Shown here: positions 43,362 through 51,733 of the stretch, piece by piece
Layout: the number at the start of each line of letters is the position of its first letter
Position numbering within the stretch: position 1 is the stretch's first letter
Source: Clostridiales bacterium
Lineage (GTDB): Bacteria > Bacillota > Clostridia > Lachnospirales > Lachnospiraceae
Length of the DNA: 57,385 nucleotides
Direction: 5' to 3'
Assembly: GCA_020860565.1 (NCBI GenBank)
Contig: JAJBUA010000015.1
Span: 1-57,385 of the forward strand
Made by a program: the position numbers and the translations under genes
Notes under the pieces: generated by a model
What the model saw: only the letters and a program-made list of their open reading frames with translations
Told to the model about the DNA's origin: nothing
Database searches by the model: none

Positions 43362-43874
43362 TTGAATATGGATATAAAAGAAAGTTTTGAATTCCGCGAT
43401 ATACGCCCCGAAGAAGCGGAGGAGGCTGCCGCCATCGAGCAAATCTGCTTTCCGCCCAATGAAGCCTGTTCGCGGGAACATATGCTGGAGCGCGCTTTAA
43501 CTGCGCCGGAGCTTTTTCTGGTGGCGATAGAACGAAAGACAGGGAGAATGGCCGGCTTTTTTAACGGCCTTTCCACGAAGGAAGAGTCTTTCCGCGATGA
43601 ATTCTTTACAGATGCAGGTCTGTATGATCCGGAGGGGAAAAATGTGATGCTGTTGGGGCTGGATGTGCTGCCGGAGTATCGCGGTCAGGGACTGGCAAGG
43701 GCTCTGGTTGCCTGTTATGCGGAACGGGAGCGGGCGAAAGGCCGGAGCTGTCTGATTCTGACCTGTCTGGAAGAAAAGGTAACAATGTATCAGAAAATGG
43801 GCTTTCATGATAATGGTATTGCCAATTCGACATGGGGCGGAGAAGAGTGGCATGTGATGAGCCTCAGGATCTGA
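43362..43874 (+). CDS. GNAT family N-acetyltransferase
   Basis: 170-aa acyl-CoA-dependent transferase. I chose TTG 43362 because AGAGAGG ends 9 bases upstream; ATG 43368 is equally plausible in frame. It begins with FRDIRPEEAEEAAAIEQICFPP, and the acetyl-CoA loop is VLPEYRGQGLARALVACY. The C-terminal strand is MGFHDNGIANSTWGGEEWHVM. This last block resembles arylalkylamine/polyamine-type acetyltransferases. It sits 20 bases before the phosphoesterase gene, so they are probably co-expressed. Confidence 0.87.
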   Translation: MNMDIKESFEFRDIRPEEAEEAAAIEQICFPPNEACSREHMLERALTAPELFLVAIERKTGRMAGFFNGLSTKEESFRDEFFTDAGLYDPEGKNVMLLGLDVLPEYRGQGLARALVACYAERERAKGRSCLILTCLEEKVTMYQKMGFHDNGIANSTWGGEEWHVMSLRI

Positions 43875-43894
43875 AAGGAGATAGGAGAATCCGT

Positions 43895-44593
43895 ATGTCA
43901 CTATACGCAATCGGAGATTTTCATCTGTCCTTTACCGTCCATAAACCCATGGAGATTTTTGGTGCGGAGTGGACGAACCATGCGCAGAAGCTGCGCGACA
44001 ACTGGCTGCTCACGGTAAGACCTGAGGATACCGCGGTCATTACCGGCGACCATTCCTGGGGGCGTAATCTGGAAGAGTGCCGTGCGGATCTGGATTATAT
44101 CGCCGATCTCCCCGGTCGCAAGATTTTACTCCGGGGCAACCATGATATGTTCTGGGATCCCGCGAAAACAGAACGACTGAACCGGGAGTTCGCCGGCAGA
44201 CTGGAATTTCTGCAGAATAATTTTTATGAATATGGAGAATACGCTCTGGTCGGGACAAAGGGCTACTGCGATGAGGGCCGGGATGCTTCGCCGCAGCAGC
44301 TGGAGAAGCTGCTCAGACGGGAAGAAAACCGGCTGAAGCTGTCCTTGGAAGCGGCGAAAAGAGCCGGATACGGAAAATTTATCGTATTCCTGCACTTTCC
44401 GCCTACCAGTATTTATGAAACAGAGAGCCGTTTTACAAAGATGGCCGAAGAGTATGGCGCCGAGAAGGTGATCTATTCCCATTGCCATGGCAAAAAACGG
44501 TATGGCGACAGCATACGCGGCTATCAGAACGGAATCGAATACAAACTGGTGTCGTCAGACTATCTGGGATTTATTCCGGAAAAGATCCTGTAG
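43895..44593 (+). CDS. calcineurin-like metallophosphoesterase
   Basis: 232-aa phosphohydrolase. ATG 43895 follows AAAGGAGATAGGAG. Metal-binding blocks in order: AIGDFHLSF (Asp/His), VITGDHSWGRN (where many relatives have GDISW), LLRGNHDMFW, FLHFPP and YSHCHG. Substrate unknown. It converges with the VOC gene. Confidence 0.88.
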   Translation: MSLYAIGDFHLSFTVHKPMEIFGAEWTNHAQKLRDNWLLTVRPEDTAVITGDHSWGRNLEECRADLDYIADLPGRKILLRGNHDMFWDPAKTERLNREFAGRLEFLQNNFYEYGEYALVGTKGYCDEGRDASPQQLEKLLRREENRLKLSLEAAKRAGYGKFIVFLHFPPTSIYETESRFTKMAEEYGAEKVIYSHCHGKKRYGDSIRGYQNGIEYKLVSSDYLGFIPEKIL

Positions 44594-44618
44594 GATCTCA
44601 AAGCGATCCGGGAAAGCC

Positions 44619-44993
44619 TCAGTCTCTGGTCGGCAGGATTTCCAGCCAGTAGTCGTCGGGATCTGTGATAAAATAGATACCCATTTTGGGGTTTTCAAAA
44701 CAGATACAGCCCATTTCCTGATGCTTCTGATGAGCGGCCTCATAGTCGTCGACCCGGAAAGCAAGATGGAATTCATTATCACCCAGGTCATAATGATCCT
44801 TTTCCCAATCGCGCAGCCAGGTTAATTCCAGTTCATGTGAGGTGATACCGTCTCCAAGGTAAACGATGATAAAGCTGCCATCAGCAGCCTCATTGCGCCG
44901 TACGACCTGAAGTCCCAGTGCCTCCTCATAGAAGCGGATGGACTTGTCGAGATCCATAACATTAATATTATTGTGTACAAATTTGAATTTCAT
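44619..44993 (-). CDS. VOC family protein (glyoxalase I-like)
   Basis: 124-aa minus-strand protein with two beta-alpha-beta-beta-beta modules. Candidate metal ligands are His7 (KFVHNNINV), Glu in SHELELTW, His in NEFHLAF and Glu in YWLEIL, the same four positions as lactoylglutathione lyase. The start follows AAAGGAG. It may be a true glyoxalase I or another VOC enzyme. Confidence 0.87.
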   Translation of the reverse strand: MKFKFVHNNINVMDLDKSIRFYEEALGLQVVRRNEAADGSFIIVYLGDGITSHELELTWLRDWEKDHYDLGDNEFHLAFRVDDYEAAHQKHQEMGCICFENPKMGIYFITDPDDYWLEILPTRD

Positions 44994-45009
44994 AGATCGT
45001 TCTCCTTTT

Positions 45010-45053
45010 TTGATTTCGAAGCCATTTTATCATAATACAGTTAAGATAATCAA
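45010..45053. promoter_or_regulatory. overlapping divergent promoters
   Basis: Plus strand: TTGATT (45010-45015), 17 bases, TAATAC (45033-45038) for the amidohydrolase. Minus strand: TTGATT (45053-45048), 18 bases, TAAAAT (45029-45024) for the VOC gene. The two face each other and overlap. Confidence 0.5.
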
Positions 45054-45124
45054 AGGAAAAGCGTAAAAATTCAGAATTGTATTGAATGGAAAGAGAATAC
45101 GAAATTCAGCAGGAGAAATTTCCC

Positions 45125-46456
45125 ATGAAAACAATGATCGAACATGCCTGCATCCTTACAATGGACGCAAAAGATACCTGTTACCAGAACGGCTACCTTG
45201 TCATCGATCAAGACCGGATTGCCGCGGTTGGCGACGGAGATTGTCCGGATACCATGAATAACGGTGATGTCACGGAACATATCGACGCGAAAGGCGCTAT
45301 CCTGATGCCGGGTATGATCAATACCCACTGTCACGTATCGATGATCCCTTTCCGCACGATGGGAGATGACTGCCCGGACCGGCTGCGGCGTTTTCTGTTT
45401 CCTCTGGAGGAGAAGGCGATGACTCCGGAACTGGTTTACTGGGGAGCGCTCTATGGGATCGCCGAAATGCTACTCTCCGGGATTACGACCTTTCTGGACA
45501 TGTATTATTTTGAGGATCAGGTGGCAGAAGCCTGTGATCTGGCCGGGATCCGCGCCTTTCCGGGAGAGACGGTCATCGGGCAGAAAACCTGTGACAGCCC
45601 TGAGCCGTATGGCGGCCTGGAATATGGAGAAGCCTTTATCCGTAAATGGCAGGGACATCCTCTCATTCATCCGTTAATTGCTCCACATGCTACCAATACC
45701 AGTGAACCGCAATTCCTGCGGCAGGCGTATGAGCTTGCCTGTCGATACAATACGCTCTATACGCTCCACAACAGTGAGATGGATTATGAACTTGCTCACT
45801 TTGCGAAAGAATATGGAAAGACTCCGACAGAATTTCTGGACAGTCTTGGCGTACTGTCATCCCGGACGATATTGGCGCATTGCATACATATGACAGAACA
45901 TGATCTTGCTTTGGTCGCGGAACGCGGTGCGTCCGTTTCACACTGTATCGGTTCAAATACCAAATCCGGTAAGGGCGTAGCTCCGATAAAGGAGATGGCG
46001 GCTCTGGGAATCCCGGTAAGCCTTGGGACTGACGGCCCTTCTTCCGGCAATACCTTAAGCCTCTTTACACAGTTCCGTCTCTTTGCGTCGTTTCATAAGA
46101 CAGCAAACCATGACCGCAGTCTGTTCCCGGCCAGAGAGATTGTTCGCTTCGGTACGATTGGGGGTGCGCAGGCGCTGGGAATTGATCAGGAAACCGGGTC
46201 CCTTGAGGTTGGAAAACAGGCAGATCTTGTACTGGTGGAGTGTGATTCGGTGAATATGTTTCCCTGCTATAATCCGTATTCAGCGCTTGTTTATTCCACG
46301 GAACGGGCAAATGTGGACCGTGTCTGGGTTGCAGGTGAGGAACTTGTGTGCCATGGGAAGCTTACCCGTATGAAACTTGACGATATCCGCGCGAATCTGC
46401 TTGAACATATGCAGGATTTCAGGAAGAAGGCGCAGGAATATCGTGATATCATATAG
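45125..46456 (+). CDS. amidohydrolase/deaminase of the MtaD/TrzN type
   Basis: 443-aa cytoplasmic metal-dependent hydrolase. ATG 45125 is 9 bases from AGGAG. Metal and active-site blocks are GMINTHCHVSM (about 60-70), the later PHATNTSEP, HNSEMDYE, LAHCIHMTEHD and LGTDGPSSGNT. Relatives deaminate S-adenosylhomocysteine, methylthioadenosine, guanine or triazines; the exact substrate cannot be told. It stands 176 bases upstream of an ABC transporter operon that has its own promoter. Confidence 0.87.
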   Translation: MKTMIEHACILTMDAKDTCYQNGYLVIDQDRIAAVGDGDCPDTMNNGDVTEHIDAKGAILMPGMINTHCHVSMIPFRTMGDDCPDRLRRFLFPLEEKAMTPELVYWGALYGIAEMLLSGITTFLDMYYFEDQVAEACDLAGIRAFPGETVIGQKTCDSPEPYGGLEYGEAFIRKWQGHPLIHPLIAPHATNTSEPQFLRQAYELACRYNTLYTLHNSEMDYELAHFAKEYGKTPTEFLDSLGVLSSRTILAHCIHMTEHDLALVAERGASVSHCIGSNTKSGKGVAPIKEMAALGIPVSLGTDGPSSGNTLSLFTQFRLFASFHKTANHDRSLFPAREIVRFGTIGGAQALGIDQETGSLEVGKQADLVLVECDSVNMFPCYNPYSALVYSTERANVDRVWVAGEELVCHGKLTRMKLDDIRANLLEHMQDFRKKAQEYRDII

Positions 46457-46485
46457 AAAAATCGGTCGGATGTCTTATGCCATTA

Positions 46486-46564
46486 TTAACCATGTGACAT
46501 ATTAACCTGTTTTTAACAACTTCTTTACCTGTTTATTGACAATTATTTTGCCTGATGTTAAGAT
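46486..46564 (+). promoter_or_regulatory. promoter of the ABC operon with upstream repeated sites
   Basis: TTGACA (46536-46541) and TAAGAT (46559-46564) with 17-base spacing. Just upstream lie ACCTGTTT at 46505 and 46527 (22 bases apart) and a weaker TTAACCATGT at 46486. These may form an activator or repressor site on one face of the DNA. Confidence 0.6.
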
Positions 46565-46632
46565 GGACACATCATACATTGGGCGTTATTTTGTATGAAT
46601 TTTTTCGGTTTGCCGAAAGGGAGGGCTTGGAG

Positions 46633-47466
46633 TTGAAGAAAAAATCTTTGTTCATTGGTTATCTTATGATTTTTCCCGGCTGTCTGTTTATCGCAGTTTT
46701 TATGCTGATACCCCTGTTCATGCTCGTATTTAAGTCTTTCTTTTCTGATGGAGGCAGTTTTACACTGAGCAATTACTGGGAGATCTTTCAAAGCACATAT
46801 TTTCAACAGGTTCTTGTACGCAGTTTGAAATTGAGTATTCTCAGCACCGCGGTCTGCGCGGTACTCGGATTTCCAACCTCTTATTACATCGCCAAATATT
46901 CCAGACAGAAGGGGATGCTGATGGCCTTTGCTGTATTCCCCATGTTTACCAGCCCGGTGATCCGGTCTTTCAGCTGGATGGTATTGCTGGGCAAAAAGGG
47001 CATTGTGAATACCTTTTTTGTCAGCATCGGCCTGACGGCGAAACCGGTCAGTCTTTTATATAATGAAATTTCGATTACAATTGGTTTTATTCAGCTTTTT
47101 CTTCCGCTCATGATTCTGTCCTTAATCGGGGTCATGGAAAACATTCCGGAAGATCTGAATCTGGCGGCCGGAAGTCTTGGCGCTACGAAGATGGGAACCT
47201 TCCGTCATGTGGTGCTCCCACTCAGTATTCCCGGTCTGGTTACCGGCTGTGTCCTGGTATTTACCGGTTGTCTGACCGCTTATACAACGCCTCAGCTTCT
47301 GGGAGGTACCGACACAAGAGTACTTGCGACAGTCATTTATCAATATGCGATGAGTCTCGGCGACTGGACACAGGCTTCGGTGGTAGCCGTAGTGATGATT
47401 GTAATAACCATCTGTGTATCCACCATTATTAACGGAATCAGCCGCCGGCTGAACCCGACCATTTAG
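46633..47466 (+). CDS. ABC transporter permease, PotB-type
   Basis: 277-aa membrane protein. TTG 46633 is 7 bases from GGGAGGG; a more upstream start (46555) would precede the promoter's start point. Six helices. The EAA-type loop is NLAAGSLGATKMGTFRHVVLPLSIPG (about 175-200). It belongs to the spermidine/putrescine (and related amine or opine) importer permeases and pairs with the permease at 49721. Confidence 0.9.
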   Translation: MKKKSLFIGYLMIFPGCLFIAVFMLIPLFMLVFKSFFSDGGSFTLSNYWEIFQSTYFQQVLVRSLKLSILSTAVCAVLGFPTSYYIAKYSRQKGMLMAFAVFPMFTSPVIRSFSWMVLLGKKGIVNTFFVSIGLTAKPVSLLYNEISITIGFIQLFLPLMILSLIGVMENIPEDLNLAAGSLGATKMGTFRHVVLPLSIPGLVTGCVLVFTGCLTAYTTPQLLGGTDTRVLATVIYQYAMSLGDWTQASVVAVVMIVITICVSTIINGISRRLNPTI

Positions 47467-47481
47467 AGAAAGGAACCGATT

Positions 47482-48531
47482 ATGGCACTGATCGAGCTTC
47501 AAAATATTACAGCCGGATATGACAAAACGGTAATTCTGAAAGATCTGAATCTCAATGTAGAGAAAGGCGAGCTGGTTTCTCTTCTGGGTTCCAGCGGCTG
47601 CGGCAAGACAACGACACTGCGTCTGATTGCCGGTTTTTCCGAACCGATGAGCGGAAAATTTATCTTTGACGGAAAGGATTATACCCGCGTGCCGCTCCAC
47701 AAGCGAAACTTCGGTTTTGTCTTCCAGAGCTATGCGCTGTTCCCGCATATGACTATTTTTGACAACGTTGCTTTTGGTCTGAAGATGCGCAGGTGTTCTT
47801 CGTCAGAGATCCGGAAGCAGGTGCTGGAGGCGCTGGAGATGGTTGATCTCGCCGGATATGAGAAGCGTTTTCCCAAAGAGCTTTCCGGCGGTCAGCGCCA
47901 GAGAGTCGCACTCGCGCGGGCGCTGGTAATCAAACCGGATCTTCTCCTGATGGACGAGCCTCTCAGCAACCTTGATGCCAAGCTGCGTGTCAAGATGCGT
48001 GTCGAGATCCGCAGGATCCAGCAGCAGTTTGGCATTACCGCCATCTATGTGACCCATGATCAGGAGGAATGCTTTGCGATCTCGGATAAGGTCGCCATTA
48101 TGAATCAGGGTGCGATTGAACAGCTGGATGCCCCGGATATGATCTATAACCATCCAAAGACGGAATTTATCGCCAGATTTGTAGGTTTTGAAAATTTCCT
48201 CAATCTGACCGCCGCGGAGAACGGATACCGGGGAAATGACGGAACCTTCTTTCAGGTGGAAGCGCCGCGGCAGAGCGGCAATCCGGTCGTCTGCATCCGC
48301 CCGGAGGATATTCAGATCACAGCAGGAGATAAGGAACTCCCCAATCAGCTTGCCGGACAGGTTACGGTTGGTACGTTCCTTGGCAAGAGTTACCAGTACA
48401 ATGTGAAAACCGCTCTTGGCGAACTGGTAGTCAGTACCGATCAGGAGCGTATTTATCACGCCGGAGAAAAGGTTACGTTATCTCTGGCGCCAAATAAAAT
48501 CATTCTTTTACAGGAGGGAACGAAATTATGA
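47482..48531 (+). CDS. ABC transporter ATP-binding protein, PotA-type
   Basis: 349-aa ATPase. Walker A is GSSGCGKTT (about 37-45), signature LSGGQRQR, Walker B LLLMDEPLSNLD, switch His in YVTHDQEE. The C-terminal TOBE domain (about 275-345) has VVCIRPEDIQI and VGTFLGKSYQYNV, as in PotA and FbpC. It overlaps the binding-protein gene by 4 bases. Confidence 0.93.
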   Translation: MALIELQNITAGYDKTVILKDLNLNVEKGELVSLLGSSGCGKTTTLRLIAGFSEPMSGKFIFDGKDYTRVPLHKRNFGFVFQSYALFPHMTIFDNVAFGLKMRRCSSSEIRKQVLEALEMVDLAGYEKRFPKELSGGQRQRVALARALVIKPDLLLMDEPLSNLDAKLRVKMRVEIRRIQQQFGITAIYVTHDQEECFAISDKVAIMNQGAIEQLDAPDMIYNHPKTEFIARFVGFENFLNLTAAENGYRGNDGTFFQVEAPRQSGNPVVCIRPEDIQITAGDKELPNQLAGQVTVGTFLGKSYQYNVKTALGELVVSTDQERIYHAGEKVTLSLAPNKIILLQEGTKL

Positions 48532-49703
48532 AAAAACAGGCAATTGGACTTATGTTCGCGCTTACCGCATGCGCGGGGCTGGTGAGCGGATGTGGATCTT
48601 CATCCGGCACGGCAACTACCACAGCGGCAGAGACAACAGCAGCAGAAACAGAAGTGGCTGCTGAAGAGACTGAGGCAGCGGAGACGCAGGCGGAAGCAGA
48701 GGAAACCGAAGCAGAAGCCTCTGGCGAAAAACCGTTTGCCGGTCAGACATTAAGCATCTCTACCTTTGCATTTAATGCAGAACTGCTCCAGAAAAATATC
48801 TATGATCCGTTTATGGAAGAGACGGGCTGTGAACTGATTGTGGAGGGTGCGGCAAATGCGGCGCGCGTAACCAAGATCAAGGAAAGCCCGCAGGATTATG
48901 ATATTGTCATTATCGGCGACTCTTTTATCGTTGATCTGATTAATGATGGCCTGATTGCAGAGATTGACCGCTCGGCGCTTACCAATCTGGATGCGCTTTA
49001 TGACTGTGCGAAGGCTCCGTTCGGAGAAGAGTATGGCCCAGCGTATACCTTCAACCGCATCGGTATCGTATATGATTCCGCTTTCTGTCCGATCGAGCTG
49101 ACATCCTGGACTGATCTGTGGAGCCCGGAGCTGGAAGACAGTATTGCTATCCCGGATATCACTGCTACGACGGGTCCGCTCTTTTACTATATGACAGCTA
49201 AGGCTTTTGATCTGACACCGGGCGAGGATGACGATGCGATTTTCGCCAAGCTGGAAGAGTTAAAGCCCAATATTGTCAAGACCTATACCAGCGCCAATGA
49301 CACAATCACCATGCTGAATCAGGGTGAGGTCAATACTGCGGTTCTTCTGGACTATTCTTACACCACCGCGAAACAGGCTTCGGAAGATTATGTATGGGTT
49401 GACCCGTCCGAGGGCAGCTACAGCGGATTCAACGCAATCAACATCCTGAAGGATTGTGAAAATATGGATCTGGCTCATGCGTTTGTAGATTACTATATTT
49501 CTTATGAGGTTCAGCTTGCCGAGGCTCTTGACGGCGTGGATTCACCGGTCAGAACCGATATCGAGCTGACGGAAGAACAGTCTCAGAACTTTACCTACGG
49601 CGAGGACACCATCAATAATCTGATGTTCCCGGATTGGGATGTCATCAATGCAAACAAAGCTGACTGGATTACCCGTTGGAATGAATTATTCTCTGTGCAG
49701 TAA
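48528..49703 (+). CDS. spermidine/putrescine-type substrate-binding lipoprotein
   Basis: 391-aa lipoprotein with lipobox LVSGC (Cys22) and an unusually acidic Ala/Glu/Thr linker (about 25-67). The bilobed binding domain starts TLSISTFAFNAELLQKNIYDPFMEETG and contains YDIVIIGDSFIVDLINDGLI, as in PotD-like proteins. The ligand may be a polyamine or another small amine or amide; neighbours point to a more elaborate compound. ATG 48528 overlaps the ATPase stop. Confidence 0.9.
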   Translation: MKKQAIGLMFALTACAGLVSGCGSSSGTATTTAAETTAAETEVAAEETEAAETQAEAEETEAEASGEKPFAGQTLSISTFAFNAELLQKNIYDPFMEETGCELIVEGAANAARVTKIKESPQDYDIVIIGDSFIVDLINDGLIAEIDRSALTNLDALYDCAKAPFGEEYGPAYTFNRIGIVYDSAFCPIELTSWTDLWSPELEDSIAIPDITATTGPLFYYMTAKAFDLTPGEDDDAIFAKLEELKPNIVKTYTSANDTITMLNQGEVNTAVLLDYSYTTAKQASEDYVWVDPSEGSYSGFNAINILKDCENMDLAHAFVDYYISYEVQLAEALDGVDSPVRTDIELTEEQSQNFTYGEDTINNLMFPDWDVINANKADWITRWNELFSVQ

Positions 49704-49720
49704 CAGGAGTTGATACGATT

Positions 49721-50500
49721 ATGAAAAAGAGTAAGGCGCTGCTTATCGTTACCTGCCTTGTCTATGTGTTCCTGCTGGGACCGCTGCTGATTATCGCAGC
49801 GGCCTCCTTCAGTGACACCAGTTATCTGACGTTTCCGGGAGAGGGATTTACTCTGCGCTGGTATGCTCAGATCTTTCAGGTAAAATCTTTTATTTCGGCC
49901 GCCCAGATGAGCCTGTTTATTGCGGTAGCCGCGACTCTGATTGCTCTGATTCTGGGACTTCCGGCCGCTTATGCGCTGAACCGGTATCCCGTAAAAGGAA
50001 AGGAGATGATCCAGTCGCTGTTTCTCTCACCGGTACTGATCCCGGTGATTGTACTTGGTTTCATCATGCTGCGCTATGTCGTTAACCAGTACAATCTGCC
50101 GACGGTTGCAAGTCTTCTGGTCGGTCATACCATCCTTTCTATTCCTTATGTGATGCGGGTGGTGACGGCCAGTTTAAGCAGCTTTGATTTTGCTGTGGAG
50201 GAGGCCGCGAGAAGCCTTGGCGCCACACAGGTTTATACTTTTTTCCATATCGTGCTGCCCAATATCAAATCAGGCATTGCATCTGCCTGTATTATGGCGC
50301 TGATCAATTCGTTTAATAATGTATCTCTTTCGACTTTCCTTACGGGAGCCGGAGTGAAGATGCTGCCGATCGAAATGATGGCTTATGTCGAATATCATTT
50401 TGAGCCTACGATCGCGGCGCTTTCCACGCTTATGATGCTGGTGACGCTGGGAGTGATGCTGCTGATTGAGAAGACGCTGGGGTTGAAGAGCGTCGTTTAA
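49721..50500 (+). CDS. ABC transporter permease, PotC-type
   Basis: 259-aa membrane protein with six helices. It starts KSKALLIVTCLVYVFLLGPLL, and the coupling loop is EEAARSLGATQVYTFFHIVLPNIKSG. Last gene of the four-gene importer. It is followed by the palindromic repeat that separates it from the convergent kinase gene. Confidence 0.92.
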   Translation: MKKSKALLIVTCLVYVFLLGPLLIIAAASFSDTSYLTFPGEGFTLRWYAQIFQVKSFISAAQMSLFIAVAATLIALILGLPAAYALNRYPVKGKEMIQSLFLSPVLIPVIVLGFIMLRYVVNQYNLPTVASLLVGHTILSIPYVMRVVTASLSSFDFAVEEAARSLGATQVYTFFHIVLPNIKSGIASACIMALINSFNNVSLSTFLTGAGVKMLPIEMMAYVEYHFEPTIAALSTLMMLVTLGVMLLIEKTLGLKSVV

Positions 50501-50534
50501 AAATATGTAGACGTTATGTCCCGATGGACCATCC

Positions 50535-50678
50535 GTCTATGAAAGGAAAGAATATCCTCCGAGGACCGTTTGCACTTAGGTTTTCACGTAGCGGTACTAA
50601 ACTCACCGGAAAAACATCCGGTTCGTTAAGTGCCGACGTGAAAAATGTCCTCTGCGGATATTCTTTCCTTTCATAGAC
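50535..50678 (+). repeat. long imperfect palindromic repeat, copy 2
   Basis: Outer arms 50535-50557 and 50656-50678 are perfectly complementary over 23 bases. The inner core is the same as in copy 1 (37921), and the tip hairpin is ACCGGA/TCCGGT. It lies between convergent genes, where it could serve as a bidirectional terminator, although no long T-run follows. Confidence 0.8.
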
Positions 50679-50696
50679 TACTTTTATTGGATAAAA

Positions 50697-51617
50697 TCAA
50701 TTTTCTGGCAGTGAGGCTCCCTGGACGGATACGACAGCCGATGCAATCTCATTGGCCCATTGGACGGCGGATTGCAGATCCATGCCTCTCTGTAGTCCGG
50801 AGAGGAGTGCACCGATATGGGAGTCTCCTGCGCCGATCGTATCTACGACGGTCGCGGGTGTGCCAGGTACCAGATAGGGCTCTCCCTCCGGTTCCAGACA
50901 GCAGGCTCCCTCGGATCCAAGAGTGATGATGACGGCATTGCCGGTTTTTTCTCTGAGGGAGCGGGCTGCTGACTTAACATCTGTGCATTCGGACATCTGA
51001 CAGCTTTCTGTCTCATTGATATGAAGAACCGGGGACAGGGCTAACAGTCGGTCCATACGATCGTCAGGAATACGGGCAAACCTTGGTCCCGGTGCGAAAT
51101 AAATCTCTGGTCCCGGATTTTCTTCCAGCCAGGATACGAGTTCTTCGCCGGTGGGTTCTTCTATTTCCAGACCGCAGATATAGACCATGCTGTAGTCGGA
51201 GGCACGAAACGGAGTCATCCATTCCTTACGGAAGCTGTATTCTACCCCGTGAAGCGACATAAAGGTCCGTTCGCCGCCAGCTTCCACGAGGCAGTAGCAG
51301 CAGCCATTTTCGCCCGGCAGTTTCACATGGATTGGAAAGCCTTTTTCTTTTAGTTTTTTCTCAACATAATCCCCATACAGACCGCTGCCCACCGGAGAGA
51401 TAAAGGTAAAATCTGCTCCAGTCTGACGCAGGATATTTGCTACATTAAAGGCGCATCCGCCCAGGGCCATTGTCTGGCTTGTAGGATGGATATCTTCCTC
51501 GGTCGTCGGGAGATGATCCACATTGATGATCAGATCGACACAGGTGGAGCCGATCACCAGGATAGGGGCACTGCGCCGGGGCTTTTTGTTAAATTTCGGA
51601 TTTTCTTTTAAATTCAC
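50697..51617 (-). CDS. PfkB family carbohydrate (or nucleoside) kinase
   Basis: 306-aa minus-strand kinase. The GTG start at 51617 has GGAG 9 bases upstream. The N-terminal glycine pair is MALGGCAFNVANILRQTGA. The C-terminal signature is VDTIGAGDSHIGALLSGL with the catalytic Asp in GAGD. Substrate unknown; ribokinase, nucleoside and sugar-acid kinases share these motifs. It diverges from the AbgA-like hydrolase gene. Confidence 0.9.
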   Translation of the reverse strand: MNLKENPKFNKKPRRSAPILVIGSTCVDLIINVDHLPTTEEDIHPTSQTMALGGCAFNVANILRQTGADFTFISPVGSGLYGDYVEKKLKEKGFPIHVKLPGENGCCYCLVEAGGERTFMSLHGVEYSFRKEWMTPFRASDYSMVYICGLEIEEPTGEELVSWLEENPGPEIYFAPGPRFARIPDDRMDRLLALSPVLHINETESCQMSECTDVKSAARSLREKTGNAVIITLGSEGACCLEPEGEPYLVPGTPATVVDTIGAGDSHIGALLSGLQRGMDLQSAVQWANEIASAVVSVQGASLPEN

Positions 51618-51733
51618 TTGAGTTTCTCCATTCTTATTGCTATGATTCTATCGTTATGTGTATCATAAGATTTCCACTATGACAACTTTACATGAATTTG
51701 CGTGTTTTATCAACTTGTAAAAGGAGATTTCCT

